DNA from: Chloroflexota bacterium
GTDB lineage: Bacteria; Chloroflexota; Anaerolineae; Anaerolineales; DRMV01
Assembly: GCA_013153135.1 (NCBI GenBank)
Contig: JAADFA010000069.1
Coordinates: 1-16,359 of the forward strand
Length of the DNA stretch: 16,359 bases
Direction of reading: 5' to 3'
Below are positions 1-7,360 of the stretch, in pieces; the first letter of the stretch is position 1; every line of letters starts with the position of its first letter. A program made the translations under genes and the position numbers. The notes under the pieces were generated by a model, which worked only from the letters and a program-made list of their open reading frames with translations, was not told where the DNA came from and did no database searches.

Positions 1-1
1 G

Positions 2-2758
2 CACGAAGAGGACGACATCCCTGTACCTGGCCTGCCCCCGCATTATGCCCAGCTGACTCGGACCGCGGAAGGCTACCGTTGGTTGACTCGCGTGCCTGAA
101 CCCCAACCGCGGCTCCCAGATGGCCGACCAGCTCCGCGCACCTTGCTGTTGCGGCCTGGTGACCGCCTGCGCATTCCTGCGGATCGGGGGGATATCCACA
201 TCGCATTGCATCGCGCGGAACCGGTTCTGGGCACCGCTGAACGTGAGATCTTGTTTCACAACCGCGATCGCATCACCATTGGCCGCGCACCGGATAACGA
301 TGTGGTGTTGGATTCTCCCGTGGTTTCACGGTACCACGCGGTTGTTGAACGCGTCGGCACGCGCTACCGCATCCGGGACCTCAATACACCAAACGGGACT
401 TTTGTCAATGGTCGCCGAGTGCGGGTCGCGTGGCTGCAGCCGGGCGACCAGGTGCGCATTGGCCCATATCGCTTCATTGTGGGCGGACGGGGCCTGGCCC
501 AAGTGGCTGAGACCCAAGGCGTATGGTTGGCCGCGGTGGGTTTGACCCAACGGGTACGTGGGGGAGATACCATCCTGCACGATATCACGTTGGTTATCGA
601 GCCGCGTGAACTGGTTGCCATCGTGGGCCAAAGTGGGAGCGGGAAGACCACCTTGCTCAATGCGCTGTCCGGATACCGACCTGCTTCCCAAGGTGAAGTT
701 ATTGTCAATGGCGTCTCGCTCTACCAACGATTTGACGCGGTCCGACACCTCATTGGCTATGTGCCCCAGCAAGACATCATTCATCGCGAGCTGACGGTGT
801 GGGAAGCCCTGGACTATGCCGCGCAGCTGCGCCTCCCGCCGGATATGAGCCGCGAGGAGCGTTACCAGCGTATCAACCAAGTGCTGAACGATTTGGATTT
901 AGCCCATCGTCGCAACGTGCCCATCCATCGACTGAGCGGGGGGCAGCAAAAGCGGGTTTCGATCGGCGTGGAATTGCTCACGCGGCCTAGTTTGTTCTTT
1001 TTGGACGAACCCACCAGCGGTTTGGACCCAGGTACGGAAACGCTATTTATGCGTCTCCTCCGTCGTTTAGCCGATCAAGGGTGCACCATTGTGCTGGTTA
1101 CCCACACGACCAAGAACGTGCGTTTGGCGGATAAGGTGGTCTTCTTGGCTCGTGGGGGCTATTTGGCCTGGTTTGGCCCACCCGATGAAGCGTTAGCCTA
1201 TTTTGACGCGTACCGCTCCGATGCGGAACGGGCCGCGAGTCCGATGTCGTTCGATGATATTTATATTTTGCTTGAAGATCCCTCGAGGGGCTCTCCTGAG
1301 GAGTGGGCGCGCCGCTATCGGGCCTCGGACGCATACCGTCGTTATGTGGCCGAACCCTTGGCGCGCAAGCGCGACTTGCCCCTTTTGGACGCGGACGCTC
1401 GTGCATCGCTAATCCAAACGCCGGAATCTGTATCGACTCCTCGCCGTGCGCGGCCCCGCATTCGGATGCACCGAGGAGGCTGGCGCGCGGGGCTGCGGCA
1501 GGCGCGCATTCTTTTCCGTCGCAACATCCGGGTGCTGCTGCGGGATCGGTTCAGCCTTGCTTTGATGTTGCTGGTCGCGCCGCTGGTTGCATCGCTCGAT
1601 TTCCTTTTGGCCGCTTTGCTAGGCCGAGCGCCGTTTGACGTATATCAGGGCCGTTTCGCGACGGTGATGGTAACGTTGTTTTCGTTGGCGATTTACGCGG
1701 TTATGGTCGGGGGCCTATCGCAGATGCGGGAAATTGTGAAGGAGAGTGCAATTTATCGTCGAGAGCGTTTGGTTAATTTGCAAATTGGTCCTTATGTTAT
1801 CGCCAAGGTTGCGCTGGCTGCTTTGATGGCCTTATACCAAGCCGCGTGGTACACCGGCCTGCACTACGCTGCGTTCCAAATGCCTGGAGGATGGCGGGAG
1901 GCCGTGCTCATTTACGTCACCCTTGCCTTGACCACGTTTGGCGGCATGATGTGGGGGCTGTTCGCGTCTGCGCTGGCGCCGAATGCCAACGCGGCGCCTT
2001 TGATTGTAATTTTGTTTATGGTCCCGCAGATCGTGCTAAGCGGCGTGCAGGTACCCCTGCCCCAACAGGTGAGTGCGCTCTCAAACACGCGCTGGAGTTT
2101 CGAATCCATGATGAGCATTACTGGCGTAGGGTCGGATTTGGTAGCCGATCCGTGTTGGGAACTTCCCCTGTCCACACGAACGCTCATGACCGTGGAGGAT
2201 AAAACGGCTCTATGCCGCTGCATGGGCCTCAATTTGCTTCAGCCTGAGCGTTGCCACTTCCCAGGCTTGGGGCGCTATGCCCTGCCCGAGCTTTTCGCGC
2301 CGCCACCTGTGCCCCCGGTGCCCCCAGGTGAGCCGCCGCCGGAACCTCAGCTGCCCCCACCGCCGGCGCCCCCGCGTGAGAAGACGGATCCAGTAGCCAT
2401 GGCGCGCTATCTGCGTGCGTTGGATGCATATCAACGCCAAGTCGAGGCAATCCAAGAATCTTACAAAGCCCAGCTTGCCATATACCAGAGCCGCGTGGAC
2501 CTCTACAGCGCGCAAATGGTTGCATATCAGCAAGCTTATTTGCGCTGGCAACTGGAACGCGAGCTCGCGTTGGGTCCAGCCGAAGGGATGTTAGCTCATG
2601 TGCTTGAGGATTATCGCTGGACGTTTGTTAACAAAGAAAATCCAGTCTTGTTTCAACGGAAGATCTTGCTCACATGGCAAGGGCAAGCAGGTCTAAGCCT
2701 GGCGCTTTTGGTTGCCATTTTAGTTGTGCAAAGGCTCAAAGATCGTTGGCGTGATTAG
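2..2758 (+). CDS. FHA-domain ABC transporter, ABCG/ABC-2 type fusion (5' partial)
   Basis: Membrane exporter-type protein with phosphopeptide-binding FHA, ATPase and permease domains in one chain. The frame is open to the window edge, so the N-terminus is missing. The TTG at 83 is probably not the start, because codons before it read like the end of another FHA-like fold. Counting from codon 83, an FHA domain lies near 65-135 (GR, SRYH, NGTFVNG). The nucleotide-binding domain has Walker A GQSGSGKTT (182-190), signature LSGGQ (284-288), Walker B LFFLDE (304-309) and switch H341. ABC-2 helices lie near 490-513, 526-547, 571-593, 607-630 and 636-655, with a last helix near 870-886. Between the last two is a roughly 210-residue outer segment with several Cys, a proline-rich stretch (738-769) and a Gln/Tyr-rich helical stretch. 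The order NBD then TMD is that of the ABCG/White group. FHA domains usually link such proteins to Ser/Thr kinase signalling. The substrate cannot be read from sequence. Confidence 0.9.
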   Translation, partial: HEEDDIPVPGLPPHYAQLTRTAEGYRWLTRVPEPQPRLPDGRPAPRTLLLRPGDRLRIPADRGDIHIALHRAEPVLGTAEREILFHNRDRITIGRAPDNDVVLDSPVVSRYHAVVERVGTRYRIRDLNTPNGTFVNGRRVRVAWLQPGDQVRIGPYRFIVGGRGLAQVAETQGVWLAAVGLTQRVRGGDTILHDITLVIEPRELVAIVGQSGSGKTTLLNALSGYRPASQGEVIVNGVSLYQRFDAVRHLIGYVPQQDIIHRELTVWEALDYAAQLRLPPDMSREERYQRINQVLNDLDLAHRRNVPIHRLSGGQQKRVSIGVELLTRPSLFFLDEPTSGLDPGTETLFMRLLRRLADQGCTIVLVTHTTKNVRLADKVVFLARGGYLAWFGPPDEALAYFDAYRSDAERAASPMSFDDIYILLEDPSRGSPEEWARRYRASDAYRRYVAEPLARKRDLPLLDADARASLIQTPESVSTPRRARPRIRMHRGGWRAGLRQARILFRRNIRVLLRDRFSLALMLLVAPLVASLDFLLAALLGRAPFDVYQGRFATVMVTLFSLAIYAVMVGGLSQMREIVKESAIYRRERLVNLQIGPYVIAKVALAALMALYQAAWYTGLHYAAFQMPGGWREAVLIYVTLALTTFGGMMWGLFASALAPNANAAPLIVILFMVPQIVLSGVQVPLPQQVSALSNTRWSFESMMSITGVGSDLVADPCWELPLSTRTLMTVEDKTALCRCMGLNLLQPERCHFPGLGRYALPELFAPPPVPPVPPGEPPPEPQLPPPPAPPREKTDPVAMARYLRALDAYQRQVEAIQESYKAQLAIYQSRVDLYSAQMVAYQQAYLRWQLERELALGPAEGMLAHVLEDYRWTFVNKENPVLFQRKILLTWQGQAGLSLALLVAILVVQRLKDRWRD

Positions 2759-2779
2759 GAAAAGTGAGAATTAAATTTG

Positions 2780-2803
2780 CGGCCCGGTCTGCACCGGGCC
2801 GCT
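2780..2803. terminator. Bidirectional intrinsic terminator between convergent genes
   Basis: Perfect 10-bp stem, GCGGCCCGGT pairing with ACCGGGCCGC, around a CTGC loop. It lies 22 bases after the ABC gene stop and 21 bases before the stop of the opposing gene. The plus-side tail TCTGTTT and the minus-side tail CAAATTTAAT are both T-rich enough to suggest use in both directions. Confidence 0.8.
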
Positions 2804-2823
2804 CTGTTTAGAAAACAACCACC

Positions 2824-3714
2824 TTAGGATGTGGCGAGGTCCTGGGGCGTCTTTTTTTGAGGTAAGGCCTTGCTCATTAAGGCACGCAGCGCTTCATCCT
2901 CAGGGAAGAAGCGTTTAATGAGTGTTAGCCGTTTTACAGCAATAGGGTAAAGCTCCTCCAAGTTATCTGTGCCGAACCGTTCTCGGTAGGCTTCTTTGTT
3001 TTGCTCCCATTCGGTAATGATGTTGTAGTATTTCTGGCGCATGTCTCGTAAGTGAGTGTATTGTTGATAAGCTTTGTTTCTTCGCAGGCTGGCCAAGCCG
3101 TAAATCCCGACGCCGAGCAAAAGGAGGCTGCCGATGGTGTACATCGAAAGGCCACTCTCTGAAGACACACAGAGACCACACAGCCCAGGCGTGCCCAAAA
3201 GGATAAGAAGGATGAACGCGGCCATACGCCAGCTATATTTTGCTGCGAACGAACGCCATTGTTTATCTGTTTGACTTAGGGAATCTTGGGCTTTTTTGGC
3301 TTGAACAATAAGCTCTAACATAGGACGCTCAAACAAAGCTTTCGCCGCCAGAGCGGCAACTTTCTTTTCTTTGTCTGAAAAGCGGGGCTCCAATTCTTGT
3401 CGCATCTGGCGCATCTTTTTCCGTACGCGCAGAAGATATTCTTTATCGTGTACCTCTGGGAAGAGACGCTCATGAATGCCGCTTTCTTTCAAGCCGAGAT
3501 GCAAATAAAGGAGCAGGCTATAAACCTGTAGAGGGTATTTATGGACAAGCTCCTCAAGGGCATCTAGGGCAGCGTAGATCTCGAACACGTAATGCCGCAT
3601 AGTCTCGATCGCGAGTTGGCGCAAGGCTTCCATTTCCATGGCCTTGCGTATTTGGCGCATTTCAAGATACGTTGCGGCTTGCAAGCCTGCATGGACCCAA
3701 TTCCATTTGCTCAT
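2824..3714 (-). CDS. Unrecognised protein with two membrane helices and helical cytoplasmic arms
   Basis: I do not recognise a family for this 296-residue protein. Residues 1-160 are charged and predicted largely helical, with a basic stretch near 95-110 (VRKKMRQMRQ). Two hydrophobic segments at about 163-183 and 190-210 form a membrane hairpin, and the first ends in the cysteines of CGLC. Residues 211-296 are again charged and helical. No catalytic motif, signal peptide or metal site is evident. The ATG start at 3714 is supported by GGGAGGG about seven bases upstream and by a good sigma70-like promoter at 3767-3795. It stands alone on its strand, convergent with the ABC gene. Its codons and base composition look more AT-rich than the neighbours, which could mean a different history. 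A membrane-anchored scaffold or regulator is possible but unproven. Confidence 0.8.
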   Translation of the reverse strand: MSKWNWVHAGLQAATYLEMRQIRKAMEMEALRQLAIETMRHYVFEIYAALDALEELVHKYPLQVYSLLLYLHLGLKESGIHERLFPEVHDKEYLLRVRKKMRQMRQELEPRFSDKEKKVAALAAKALFERPMLELIVQAKKAQDSLSQTDKQWRSFAAKYSWRMAAFILLILLGTPGLCGLCVSSESGLSMYTIGSLLLLGVGIYGLASLRRNKAYQQYTHLRDMRQKYYNIITEWEQNKEAYRERFGTDNLEELYPIAVKRLTLIKRFFPEDEALRALMSKALPQKKTPQDLATS

Positions 3715-3766
3715 TAGCCATCCCTCCCTTTATAGGCCGAAAAGATATCTGGAGAAAATCGCATTT

Positions 3767-3795
3767 ATAGTACATGATTTCTTGCTTTGTGTCAA
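3767..3795 (-). promoter_or_regulatory. Sigma70-type promoter for the two-helix protein gene
   Basis: On the minus strand there is a perfect -35 TTGACA (3790-3795), a 17-base spacer and a -10 TACTAT (3767-3772, 4 of 6 consensus). It lies about 50 bases before the start codon at 3714. This is the best promoter match in the window. Confidence 0.7.
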
Positions 3796-3986
3796 TAGTT
3801 CGCCAAATTTTGGGGCATGTTTCTGTTTAGTAGGTGCGTCGCTTTGGTTAGGGTAAAGCATAGAAAAAGACCGTCTTTCCTGCCGTTGGGTTTTGCGATG
3901 TTTGCCCTTGCTTTGTCGGATAGGACGATATTTACCCCTTCTCGCGTGGTTTACCTGTCAAACCGAAATATACCCCCTTCCATGTG
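3796..3986. other. Non-coding spacer without recognisable features
   Basis: Part of the 659-base gap between the starts of the gene ending at 2824 and the end of the operon finishing at 4374. Open frames here (for example 3817-4053) lack ribosome binding sites and recognisable sequence. I see no RNA gene. Confidence 0.4.
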
Positions 3987-4244
3987 GGGTGCACGCAAAG
4001 GTTGTAGAACGGTCATGTGGCAAGGGGGAGGCGAAGGGGGCTGTCGCCGCTGAGCCAGGCGCGTCGCGCCTTGAGCATCGCCGCGGGTTGGAAGCCCGCG
4101 GCTATTTGGCATAACATCGCGCGCATCATCCGGCCCAACGCGTGGGGCGCGCCGCACCATTCTAGCGGCCGGCTTTAGATGCCCGCTGGGGCACGCGTCC
4201 AGCTGCCCGCGGCATGGGTTTCTTCGACAGGATTTGCCTAAACC
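3987..4244 (+). mobile_element. MITE-like non-coding repeat, copy 1 (about 258 bp)
   Basis: This non-coding block matches, in reverse complement, the block at 11392-11696. Shared segments in order are GGGTGCACGCAAA then GTTGTAGA, CGGTCA and AGGGGGAGGCG; a GC-rich hairpin at 4080-4102 (arms GCCGCGGG and CCCGCGGC); TTGGCATAACAT; GCCCAACGCG; and CAGCTGCCCGCGGCATGGG followed by TTCTTCGACAGG and ATTTGCC. The outer ends are a degraded form of the terminal inverted repeat seen in copy 2. There is no transposase, so it would be non-autonomous. No target duplication is obvious here. Confidence 0.65.
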
Positions 4245-4319
4245 TAACTTGGCTGGCCGTTCCGCGCCCGCGTGGGCACGGTCCAAAATGCCCGGATATG
4301 ATAAGCGGTTTAAAACCAA

Positions 4320-4347
4320 CACGGCCCCCCAACGGCGAGGGGCCGTG
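4320..4347 (-). terminator. Intrinsic terminator of the SPFH/NfeD operon
   Basis: A 9-bp perfect stem (CACGGCCCC with GGGGCCGTG) around a 10-base loop, 26 bases beyond the slipin stop codon. On the minus strand it is followed by TTGGTTTT. It closes the leftward operon that starts at 7237. Confidence 0.75.
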
Positions 4348-4373
4348 CTTAGGTAACGTCGTGGGGGCTTGAC

Positions 4374-5282
4374 TTAGGTGGTTTCGCTACCTTCTGAAAC
4401 GCCATCCCCTTGTTCTTGGGTCTTGGCCTCACCCCGGAGGCGCTGGAAGGCCTTCAGCATTTCGGTAAACTCCATGGGGAAGATGATCTTGCTAGATTGC
4501 CCCTGCCCCAAGGCCTTGAGCGTATCGAAGTATTGCAAGGTCAGGGTCTTCTCGTCAATCTCCTTGGCCACATCGAAGATCTTGGACAAGGCCAAGGCGA
4601 AACCCTCTGCGCGCAAAATGGCCGCTTGCTTTTCGCCTTCCGCGCGCAAGATTGAGGCTTGTTTTTCGCCTTCAGCCACATTGATCGCGGCTTCTTTCTT
4701 GCCCAGGGATTCGGTCACCAAGGCACGACGATTGCGCTCCGCGGACATCTGGCGGTTCATGGCTTCTTGAATCTCGCGCGGGGGCACGATCTCGCGGATT
4801 TCTACGTTGGTCACCTTGACGCCCCAGCGTTCGGTGACCTCGTCCAGCCGGGTACGGAGCATGTTGTTGATGTACTCCCGTTGAGAGAGCACGTCGTCCA
4901 GCAAAATGCCACCAATTACCGCGCGCAAGGTCGTGGTCGCCATGTTACCCGCGGATTCCTCGAAGTTCTCTACCTGTACCACGCTCATGACGGGGTCGAC
5001 GACCTTGTAATACCACACGAAATCCACGGCAATGGCCGCGTTGTCTTTGGTGATGCAGGTCTGATGAGGCACTTCGCGCACTCGTTCACGCAAATCCACG
5101 GTGATGGCCTTATCAATAAAGGGGATAAGGAAGACCAGCCCCGGGCCTCGCTCGCCAATCACCCGGCCAAAACGCATGACCACCAAGCGCTGATATTCCG
5201 GTACGATGCGGATGGCCTGAGCTAGGGCGCTCAGCAAGAATAAAGCCAAAATGCCGAATACACACAAAAGTACAACATCCAT
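4374..5282 (-). CDS. Slipin/stomatin-type SPFH (band 7) membrane protein
   Basis: 302 residues. An N-terminal membrane helix (about 2-22) is followed by an SPFH/PHB domain (about 24-180) with the family-typical IVPEYQRLVVMRFGR entry and GPGLVFLIPFID. A long helical region (about 175-245) carries the imperfect tandem repeat GEKQASILRAE / GEKQAAILRAE (205-226). The C-terminal IIFPMEF stretch and acidic tail are typical of slipins. Such proteins form large oligomeric assemblies on the inner membrane and organise membrane microdomains or modulate proteases. The start at 5282 is fixed by a strong site, GGAGGTGA, ending three bases before ATG. It is the last gene of the operon, 22 bases after nfeD, the classical slipin-NfeD pairing. 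The family call is secure, the physiological target is not known. Confidence 0.92.
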   Translation of the reverse strand: MDVVLLCVFGILALFLLSALAQAIRIVPEYQRLVVMRFGRVIGERGPGLVFLIPFIDKAITVDLRERVREVPHQTCITKDNAAIAVDFVWYYKVVDPVMSVVQVENFEESAGNMATTTLRAVIGGILLDDVLSQREYINNMLRTRLDEVTERWGVKVTNVEIREIVPPREIQEAMNRQMSAERNRRALVTESLGKKEAAINVAEGEKQASILRAEGEKQAAILRAEGFALALSKIFDVAKEIDEKTLTLQYFDTLKALGQGQSSKIIFPMEFTEMLKAFQRLRGEAKTQEQGDGVSEGSETT

Positions 5283-5304
5283 ACGTCACCTCCTCCACTT
5301 GCAG

Positions 5305-5928
5305 TTACATAGATTGCTCACATGGTCCATCATCCTCGTGCACGGGCTCAACCAGGAGCACAAACCCCTCGCGGCCGATCACGCGCACCGTACGGCCAGG
5401 CGGGATGGGGCACGCGCTGCGCGCGCTCCAGAGCTCACCCGCGACGTAGACGGTACCGCTATGATGCACCTCGGTGCGGGTCTCGCCGAGCTGGCCGATA
5501 AGAGCGTCCAAGGATTGGACGGGTGGCCGCTTGAGAGCTTCGAGGGTCTTACGCACCGCGAACCAGAAAAAGGTGCCAAAGGTAACCGACGTCACGGCGG
5601 CCACCAGGGGGTGCACCGCGAGCCAACGTCCGGGCACGCGGAATAGGAACACCGAGCCCAAGATGAATGCGAGCGCGGCGAGCGCGGTCCATCGGCGCTC
5701 CTTAGGCCGTCGGATGCCCTGCACAAACGCGGCCAGCGCGAGCAAGAGCAAACCAAAGGCCCACAAGTTTAGAGGCAAATACAACATCGCGTAGCCCGCC
5801 AGGGCCAAGCTGACGAGCGAAGCCACTTCGAGAAAGCCCGTGCCCGGGGTGAGCACAGCTAAAACACCCAACGCGATGCCCACCACAAGCAGGACATACG
5901 CGATATCCGGCTGCAAGAGCCAATCCAT
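5305..5928 (-). CDS. NfeD-like membrane protein, short form
   Basis: 207 residues. About five hydrophobic segments fill residues 6-125 (for example VLLVVGIALGVLAVLTPG and AFGLLLLALAAFVQG). They are followed by a soluble C-terminal domain, about 140-200, with the small beta-barrel (OB-like) pattern of NfeD (LIGQLGETRT, GTVYVAGELWSARS, VRVIGREGFVLLVEPV). The ClpP-like serine protease domain of long NfeD proteins is absent, so this is the short type that partners stomatin-like proteins. I chose ATG 5928 because TAGGAGGG lies directly upstream. A GTG at 5946 would overlap the preceding gene and lacks a better site. It is encoded between a small membrane protein and the slipin gene and is probably translationally coupled to the former. 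Confidence 0.88.
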   Translation of the reverse strand: MDWLLQPDIAYVLLVVGIALGVLAVLTPGTGFLEVASLVSLALAGYAMLYLPLNLWAFGLLLLALAAFVQGIRRPKERRWTALAALAFILGSVFLFRVPGRWLAVHPLVAAVTSVTFGTFFWFAVRKTLEALKRPPVQSLDALIGQLGETRTEVHHSGTVYVAGELWSARSACPIPPGRTVRVIGREGFVLLVEPVHEDDGPCEQSM

Positions 5929-5936
5929 GATCCCTC

Positions 5937-6161
5937 CTACGGCCACAGAGGCGCGATCATCAGGCCAAGGCGGGTCCAGTCCGTGCTAAAGAGAATATAG
6001 CACAGAAATATGAGAAAGAGCACGAGCAAAAGGCACCCGCACCCCACACCTGAGCAACCGCCGCGGTCAAAACCCATACGCTCCTGAAGCCAGTCATAGA
6101 CCCAGGCTAAAAGCAACAAACGAAGCAAACCGCCCAAACAACCAGGTCGTCGGTCCTCCAT
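5937..6161 (-). CDS. Small cysteine-rich membrane protein (74 aa)
   Basis: I do not recognise the family. The 74-residue product has a basic, Gly/Leu-rich N-terminal amphipathic or hydrophobic stretch (about 8-24). Next comes a short loop with the cysteine cluster C36, C41, C43, then a strong membrane helix (about 43-59, CLLLVLFLIFLCYILF). C8 and C54 are further cysteines. It is very likely real. The start is preceded by TAGGAGGG at correct spacing, the frame fits exactly between two operon genes with gaps of 8 bases on each side, and both junctions use the same stop-in-SD arrangement. The position between an SPFH protein and NfeD suggests a subunit or adaptor of that membrane assembly (inference). 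The cysteines could bind metal or be acylated, but nothing in the sequence proves either. Confidence 0.75.
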   Translation of the reverse strand: MEDRRPGCLGGLLRLLLLAWVYDWLQERMGFDRGGCSGVGCGCLLLVLFLIFLCYILFSTDWTRLGLMIAPLWP

Positions 6162-6169
6162 ACGCCCTC

Positions 6170-7237
6170 CTATTCTTGAGGCGCTGGCGCGGGCGTTGGG
6201 GTTGGGGTCAGCTGGACCTCCGAGGTCGTTTCGAGCTCCGGCAAGGGGAGCAAATATGGATTATCCGCAGGAACCAGCATGACCTTGATGCCCGGCGCCA
6301 GGCGTTGGATGTACTCGTACGTAAGCAATTCAGGGTTGGTGCGCAACACGGTGGCGATTTGCGCTAAGGCTTCGGCTTCGGCTTTAGCCTGAATGAGCCG
6401 TGCTTCCGCCTCGCCTTTCGCGCGGATGATGCGCGCATCTGCTTCACCTTGCGCGATTTGTCGCATCTGCTCAGCTTCGTATTTCTTCTGCTCGACGAGG
6501 AATTTGGCCTGCTGGGCCCGCTGTTCGGCGATCTGTTTTTCTTCCACCGCGCGGGCGTATTCTTCAGTAAAGGTGATGTTGCGCAGGACGAAGTCGTGTA
6601 AGATTAAGCCGTTCTCCGCGAGGCGTTTCTTCATCTCCGTAAAAATCATATCTCGCAGTTGAAACCGGTGCGTGCTTACTACTTCGTCCACGCGGAATTG
6701 GGATACAGCATCCCGAATAATACCCCGCGCGAGGGGGCGCACCAGGTCTTGCGCGTAGCGGTCCTGCCAGGTGATGTGCACCTCTACGACCCGCTCAGGG
6801 TCGATCGAATAAATGACCGATGCGTCCATAAAAATAAGCTGACCGTCCTTGGTACGGGCTTCGATACTATCATCCCCATATACATCCCCTTCCGCGGGTG
6901 TCGAGGACATGGTGTAAGTTTGCTTGGAGATGGGGTAGAGCTTGACGTACTCCGCGTAGGGGATAATCCAACGCAAACCTGGTTCCAAGGGTTGCTCGCG
7001 GTAGCCCTTGGGCGCGACCGCAGAGATTACCACGCCGCGCATCTCCGGCGGGACGAAGACCAAACCTGCGCCTAAGGTTGTGATTAAGACGGCGATCAGG
7101 CCCGCCCCAAGGGCAGCGAGAAACCAGGGACGCGAGGGATAATGACGCGCCGCCCGAGCCACTGCAACGCCGAACAGTATCAAAGCAAGCAACCACGCGA
7201 AGACGCTCAGGCTTCGGACGACCGCAACAATGTTCAT
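6170..7237 (-). CDS. Prohibitin-like SPFH (band 7) membrane protein
   Basis: 355 residues from ATG 7237. Two membrane helices (about 8-29 and 39-60) precede an SPFH/PHB domain (about 60-240) with GLVFVPPEMRGVVIS, PLEPGLRWIIPY, DGQLIFMDASVIYSID and LVRPLARGIIRDAVSQF. A long coiled-coil arm rich in Ala/Glu/Gln follows (about 228-300, including GEADARIIRAKGEAEARLI), then a Thr/Pro tail. This is the prohibitin/HflK-like pattern of membrane ring assemblies. The frame stays open to 7426 upstream. I prefer 7237 because GGAGGG sits seven bases before it, while the ATG two codons earlier is too close to the site and the longer N-terminus looks non-coding. It is the first gene of a four-gene operon with a second, distinct SPFH protein. 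Confidence 0.9.
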   Translation of the reverse strand: MNIVAVVRSLSVFAWLLALILFGVAVARAARHYPSRPWFLAALGAGLIAVLITTLGAGLVFVPPEMRGVVISAVAPKGYREQPLEPGLRWIIPYAEYVKLYPISKQTYTMSSTPAEGDVYGDDSIEARTKDGQLIFMDASVIYSIDPERVVEVHITWQDRYAQDLVRPLARGIIRDAVSQFRVDEVVSTHRFQLRDMIFTEMKKRLAENGLILHDFVLRNITFTEEYARAVEEKQIAEQRAQQAKFLVEQKKYEAEQMRQIAQGEADARIIRAKGEAEARLIQAKAEAEALAQIATVLRTNPELLTYEYIQRLAPGIKVMLVPADNPYLLPLPELETTSEVQLTPTPTPAPAPQE

Positions 7238-7258
7238 AGGCATGCCCTCCATCAAAAA

Positions 7259-7277
7259 TATACTTGTCTTCAGTATA
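7259..7277. promoter_or_regulatory. Candidate divergent -10 elements (TATACT / AGTATA inverted pair)
   Basis: TATACT (7259-7264) and AGTATA (7272-7277) are perfect inverses separated by seven bases, in the 123-base space between divergent genes. The second reads TATACT on the minus strand, about 35 bases before the SPFH start, a plausible -10. No convincing -35 is seen at 16-18 bases for either, so it could equally be an operator. Confidence 0.35.
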
Positions 7278-7321
7278 CAGCAAAAACATGGGAGCGCGCG
7301 GGGATTGTAGGTAGAATTCCG

Positions 7322-7348
7322 GAACATTGGAATATGTTCGTATGTTCG
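7322..7348 (+). promoter_or_regulatory. Operator-like repeats abutting a ribosome binding site
   Basis: GAACAT (7322-7327) and ATGTTC (7334-7339) form an inverted pair with six bases between. TATGTTCG then occurs twice in direct tandem (7333-7340 and 7341-7348), ending at the GGAGG that serves the gene starting at 7361. The placement would let a bound protein or RNA structure control that gene. Confidence 0.35.
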
Positions 7349-7360
7349 GAGGATTTGGCA

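Noticed and set aside
326..880. 184-codon minus-strand open frame
   Set aside because: Antisense to the FHA and ATPase domains of the ABC gene, whose motifs are intact.
3951..4322. 123-codon minus-strand open frame
   Set aside because: It covers the MITE-like repeat and a terminator arm, and its product looks like random Arg/Pro/Gly-rich sequence.
3715..4373. tRNA or structured RNA gene
   Set aside because: I found no cloverleaf or T-loop consensus (GGTTCGAAT-type). The strong hairpins belong to the repeat and the terminator.
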